DNA from: Rhizobium mongolense subsp. loessense
GTDB lineage: Bacteria; Pseudomonadota; Alphaproteobacteria; Rhizobiales; Rhizobiaceae
Reading direction: 5' to 3'
DNA length: 64,000 nt
NCBI RefSeq assembly: GCF_900099775.1
Contig: NZ_FMTM01000001.1
Coordinates: 868,001 to 932,000 of the forward strand
In this document: piece after piece, positions 61,700 through 64,000 of the stretch
How the letters are laid out: each line of letters starts with the position of its first letter
Numbering within the stretch: the first letter of the stretch is position 1
Translations under genes and position numbers: made by a program
The notes under the pieces: generated by a model
Databases searched by the model: none
Told to the model about the DNA's origin: nothing
Seen by the model: the letters and a program-made list of their open reading frames with translations, nothing else

Positions 61700-61766
61700 A
61701 AGTCTGAAGCGCGCCATCGGCCTCATCATCGATCAATTCACACCCGACGAATGCGCCAATTTCTTC
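61700..61766 (+). pseudogene. IS630-family transposase C-terminal fragment
   Basis: SLKRAIGLIIDQFTPDECANFFANA then a stop: the end of an IS630-type transposase, where TPxECANYFxNAGY is typical. Only about 25 residues remain. Confidence 0.6.
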
Positions 61767-61882
61767 GCAAACGCCTGACGTGACGCAGCATGATCGGATA
61801 CCGCACTAGCACTGCCTTCCGCAGGAAATGACGGGAGGCTCGGCTTGCGGGCCGGATCGACTTGCCAGCAAAAACTGCCCCT

Positions 61883-61934
61883 TGCAATGCACTGCACTGT
61901 GCAGTATAGCACACATTATGCACTTTGTAGTGCA
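61883..61934 (+). promoter_or_regulatory. Promoter-operator module, copy 2
   Basis: TTGCAA (61883-61888), 17-base spacer holding palindrome CTGCAC-T-GTGCAG (61892-61904), then TATAGC (61905-61910): a near-consensus sigma-70 promoter with an operator inside the spacer. A second palindrome TGCACT-TTGT-AGTGCA (61919-61934) lies at the start-site region. Both arms share the TGCAC half, suggesting one dimeric repressor binds both. Confidence 0.8.
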
Positions 61935-61961
61935 AACGATAGCAATAGAAAGGTATTGGGA

Positions 61962-62864
61962 ATGAAAGTTTGCAATGGTTCAGACGAGGTCTTCCTGAAG
62001 GCCCGGACACCTGCGCGGCACGCCAGCAGCGCGCCGACTGGTCTGTCCCCGCGGTGGCCAGCGCTGAAGACGATGATCTTTGGGAATGCCAGTCGGGCCG
62101 CTGCGGTCGGCGTCTTTGTAGGGTTCGCCGCGTTGCCGATAGCCCGAGCAGCTGAACCGGCTCCGCCGCTCAAGCCGGCGATCAGCGATGAAGCAGCCAC
62201 CGCCGTGTCGCAGATGGGAAAGACGCTCCTGGCCAAGGAACAGTCGATTACGGCGAGAACCATCAGGGTCTATCTAGGCGAATCCGGACAGCCGCTTCAC
62301 GTCTTCCACACGATGAAGATCGTCGTGCGTCGTCCTAATCGAATCGCCGTCGAGGTTGCCGGCGACGACGGCAAGCACAATCTATTCTACAACGGCAAGG
62401 CGGCCTCAATCTTTTTCCCCGACAGCAAGGAGTACGCGGTGATTGCCGCGTCCGGCGATATACCGTCGGCACTCAATGAGGTGGTAGACAAGATCAACGT
62501 TGATTTTCCGCTCGGCGGCTTCTTTGTGGACTCTCCGGACAAACTGCTGTTGAGCGATGCTGTCTCCGCCTGGCAGGTCGGGACGGCCAATGTCGACGGA
62601 GTAGAATGTCGGCATCTGTTTTTCCATCAGAAGTCTGGCATCGATCTGGAGTTGTGGGTCGAGAAGAATAGCGCTGCCACACCACGTCGCCTCGCTGTCA
62701 CCTACCGGCTGCTCCCGGGCCAACCCAGTTTCATCGCGGAATTCACCAGCTGGAGCACCAAAGCCCGCCCATCCGAGTCCGAATTCTCCTTTCAACCGCC
62801 CGCCGGTGCAAAAAAGATCGAGCTGACTGCGGCCGCTGCGCCGGCAACTAAGAGGACCCAGTGA
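61962..62864 (+). CDS. DUF2092-family exported protein (LolA-like fold)
   Basis: A 300-residue protein with a long N-terminal region before a signal-like helix (about 48-66; AAAVGVFVGFAALPIARAAEP). The mature part has alternating strand segments (IRVYLGESGQPLHVFHTMKIVVRRPNRIAVEV, HNLFYNGKAASIFFPDSKEYAVI, VDGVECRHLFFHQKSGIDLELWV) that fit DUF2092, a family with a LolA/LolB-like lipid-binding barrel. Hence a periplasmic lipid or lipoprotein handling role is possible but unproven. AAAGGT precedes ATG. Its TGA overlaps the start of the next gene (TGATG), so both are coupled. Confidence 0.82.
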   Translation: MKVCNGSDEVFLKARTPARHASSAPTGLSPRWPALKTMIFGNASRAAAVGVFVGFAALPIARAAEPAPPLKPAISDEAATAVSQMGKTLLAKEQSITARTIRVYLGESGQPLHVFHTMKIVVRRPNRIAVEVAGDDGKHNLFYNGKAASIFFPDSKEYAVIAASGDIPSALNEVVDKINVDFPLGGFFVDSPDKLLLSDAVSAWQVGTANVDGVECRHLFFHQKSGIDLELWVEKNSAATPRRLAVTYRLLPGQPSFIAEFTSWSTKARPSESEFSFQPPAGAKKIELTAAAAPATKRTQ

Positions 62865-64000
62865 TGAACCATCTGAAACGAACCTTCGTCGCTCTTCTTG
62901 CAGTAACGGCGGCAAATTCGGGCGTCGCGTTTGCCCAGTTCGGTCCGCCGCCGGGGGGCCCGCCGCGTCCGCCGATGGGTGGGCCACCGCGCCCGCCCAT
63001 GGAGCGCCTGCACCGCCCGCCGGTGGAGCGCCCGCACCGTCCACCGGTGGCCAGCCACGGCCGTCCGCCGGTGAGCGCCCACAACCGTCCGCCGGTGAAT
63101 CGCCCCACCCATGCGCCAAATGTCGGTGGCGCAAAGGGGCGATTGGCGGAAGGGGCTGGCCGCGGAGGGAACGGTTTACCCGGGAATATCAGCCGCAACA
63201 CGCTGCACTCCGGAGGTAACATCAAGGCGAACCGCACCTTCGCCAACACGGGAGGCAATATCATCGCAAAGGACTCAGGCAATCTCACGGTGAACAGTTC
63301 TGGCGATATCAAAGTCTCTGGTAACGGCAACGGATACTTTGGCCGTGGACTCTATAGCCGCGGAGACTATGGCGGCGGAGGCTATGGCGGCGGAGACTAT
63401 GGAGACGGAGACCATTATGGTCGTGGATACTATCGCCGCGCAGCCTACGCCCTCGGCGGATACGCGGTCGGAGTGACCACTGGTGCCGCGATCGCTTCGG
63501 GCGGTAGCGGAAACACATATGATTACGGATCTCAGTCGGGGTCTTCTTACACGGGCTCCTCTCCCTCAACTTACTCCAGTTCGTCCTCTTCAGGATCGTC
63601 CGGCGGCACGTCGTCGGGTTCCTCCCGCTCAACTTACTCGAATTCGTCCTCTTCGGGTTCGTCTGACGGCACCTCGTCGGGTGCGTCTTACGCCACCGCC
63701 TCGGGTTCTTCCGGCGGGACTTCTTCAGGTTCTTATAATCAGGGCAGCTCCGAGGCATCCGTTGGCGGTCGGCAAGGCACATCGAATCAGGGCGGCAACG
63801 GGAGCGCGCCGTCTGTGAATCTGCTGATGGTGGGCCTGTTTGAGAGCCTGCCGCCGGATGGCACGGCATGGACCATGGAAGGTGCGGTCGGTTGGCTTCA
63901 GGCAGCCGCGGCCAACCTGCGGATCGCATACAAGATCCCGGAAAATATCGTGGTCACGGGCGAAACTCCGCCGTCTGATTACAGCACCGCGCCGGGCGGG
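62864..64000 (+). CDS. Secreted Pro/Gly/Tyr/Ser-rich repeat protein (3' end outside window)
   Basis: Frame open from ATG 62864 to the last base, 379 codons so far. Signal peptide (RTFVALLAVTAANSGVAFAQ), then a Pro-rich stretch with repeats of the type HRPPVER (about 27-80), a GNI-containing repeat block (GNISRNTLHSG, GNIKANRTFANTG, GNIIAKDSG, about 105-155), a Gly/Tyr/Asp-rich stretch (GGGYGGGDYGDGDHYGRGYY), a Ser-rich part with two near-copies of about 21 residues (STYSSSSSSGSSGGTSS and STYSNSSSSGSSDGTSS), and a normal-composition tail from SVNLLMVGLFESLPPDGTAW. Likely exported and extracellular or surface-associated. Its upstream partner is a DUF2092 protein. No family name assigned. Confidence 0.8.
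   Translation, partial: MNHLKRTFVALLAVTAANSGVAFAQFGPPPGGPPRPPMGGPPRPPMERLHRPPVERPHRPPVASHGRPPVSAHNRPPVNRPTHAPNVGGAKGRLAEGAGRGGNGLPGNISRNTLHSGGNIKANRTFANTGGNIIAKDSGNLTVNSSGDIKVSGNGNGYFGRGLYSRGDYGGGGYGGGDYGDGDHYGRGYYRRAAYALGGYAVGVTTGAAIASGGSGNTYDYGSQSGSSYTGSSPSTYSSSSSSGSSGGTSSGSSRSTYSNSSSSGSSDGTSSGASYATASGSSGGTSSGSYNQGSSEASVGGRQGTSNQGGNGSAPSVNLLMVGLFESLPPDGTAWTMEGAVGWLQAAAANLRIAYKIPENIVVTGETPPSDYSTAPGG

Noticed and set aside
63309..63929. Long minus-strand frame opposite the Ser/Gly-rich gene
   Set aside because: It is the mirror of a highly repetitive coding region; the Arg/Pro-rich translation has no start signal, and the plus-strand frame has a signal peptide and coupling to the upstream gene.

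Overview
The window looks like the genome of a Rhizobium-group alphaproteobacterium. It is GC-rich throughout, and its gene families are typical of Rhizobiales: PodJ-like polarity factor, TIGR02186 membrane protein, PdeM with an Lhr-type helicase, sodium-symporter/histidine-kinase hybrid, ActR/RegA-type regulator and a trifunctional kinase/ATPase/histidine kinase. Several spacers hold short palindromic repeats of the kind that litter rhizobial chromosomes. Species assignment is inference; no rRNA or tRNA gene was found.

From 0 to about 45.7 kb the region is dense and housekeeping-like. It starts with a convergent gene tail, a 3-hydroxyisobutyryl-CoA hydrolase-like protein, GalE, an aminotransferase, MscL, a large hybrid sensor kinase and a cold-shock protein. 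Next is a minus-strand beta-oxidation cluster (acyl-CoA dehydrogenase, thiolase, FadJ-type protein) behind a palindrome resembling LiuR-type operators. Then come an EamA transporter divergent from a MocR regulator, and a PLP sulfur-amino-acid lyase divergent from an Lrp regulator. PodJ, a C39-like protein and D-Ala-D-Ala ligase follow. After these lie TauE/TIGR02186, HxlR/reductase, a universal stress protein behind a perfect FNR/FixK box, a lytic transglycosylase lipoprotein and the PdeM-Lhr DNA-repair pair. Two YitT paralogues flank an Rrf2-AhpD-like pair. A minus-strand efflux operon closes this part: two RND adaptors, an RND pump and a frameshifted lipoprotein hydrolase, with a divergent TetR and a 19-bp-arm operator.

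From about 46.5 to 56.4 kb is a signalling island with large gaps: a stand-alone receiver, a FixJ-type regulator, an ActR-like regulator whose phospho-acceptor Asp is Glu, and an 1847-residue (pseudo)Ser/Thr kinase-ATPase-GAF-PAS-histidine kinase.

From about 56.5 to 61.8 kb is a decayed accessory zone with truncated RusA, LysR, IS21, IS3, IS5 and IS630 pieces and a flavin-reductase fragment. Inside it sits an intact cupin/VOC pair with a divergent TetR. The window ends in an operon for a LolA-fold-like DUF2092 protein and an extremely repetitive secreted Pro/Gly/Ser-rich protein that runs off the edge. Its promoter-operator module is duplicated about 1.2 kb upstream in front of an IS-damaged copy. 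This operon and its duplicated control region are the best candidates for something undescribed.
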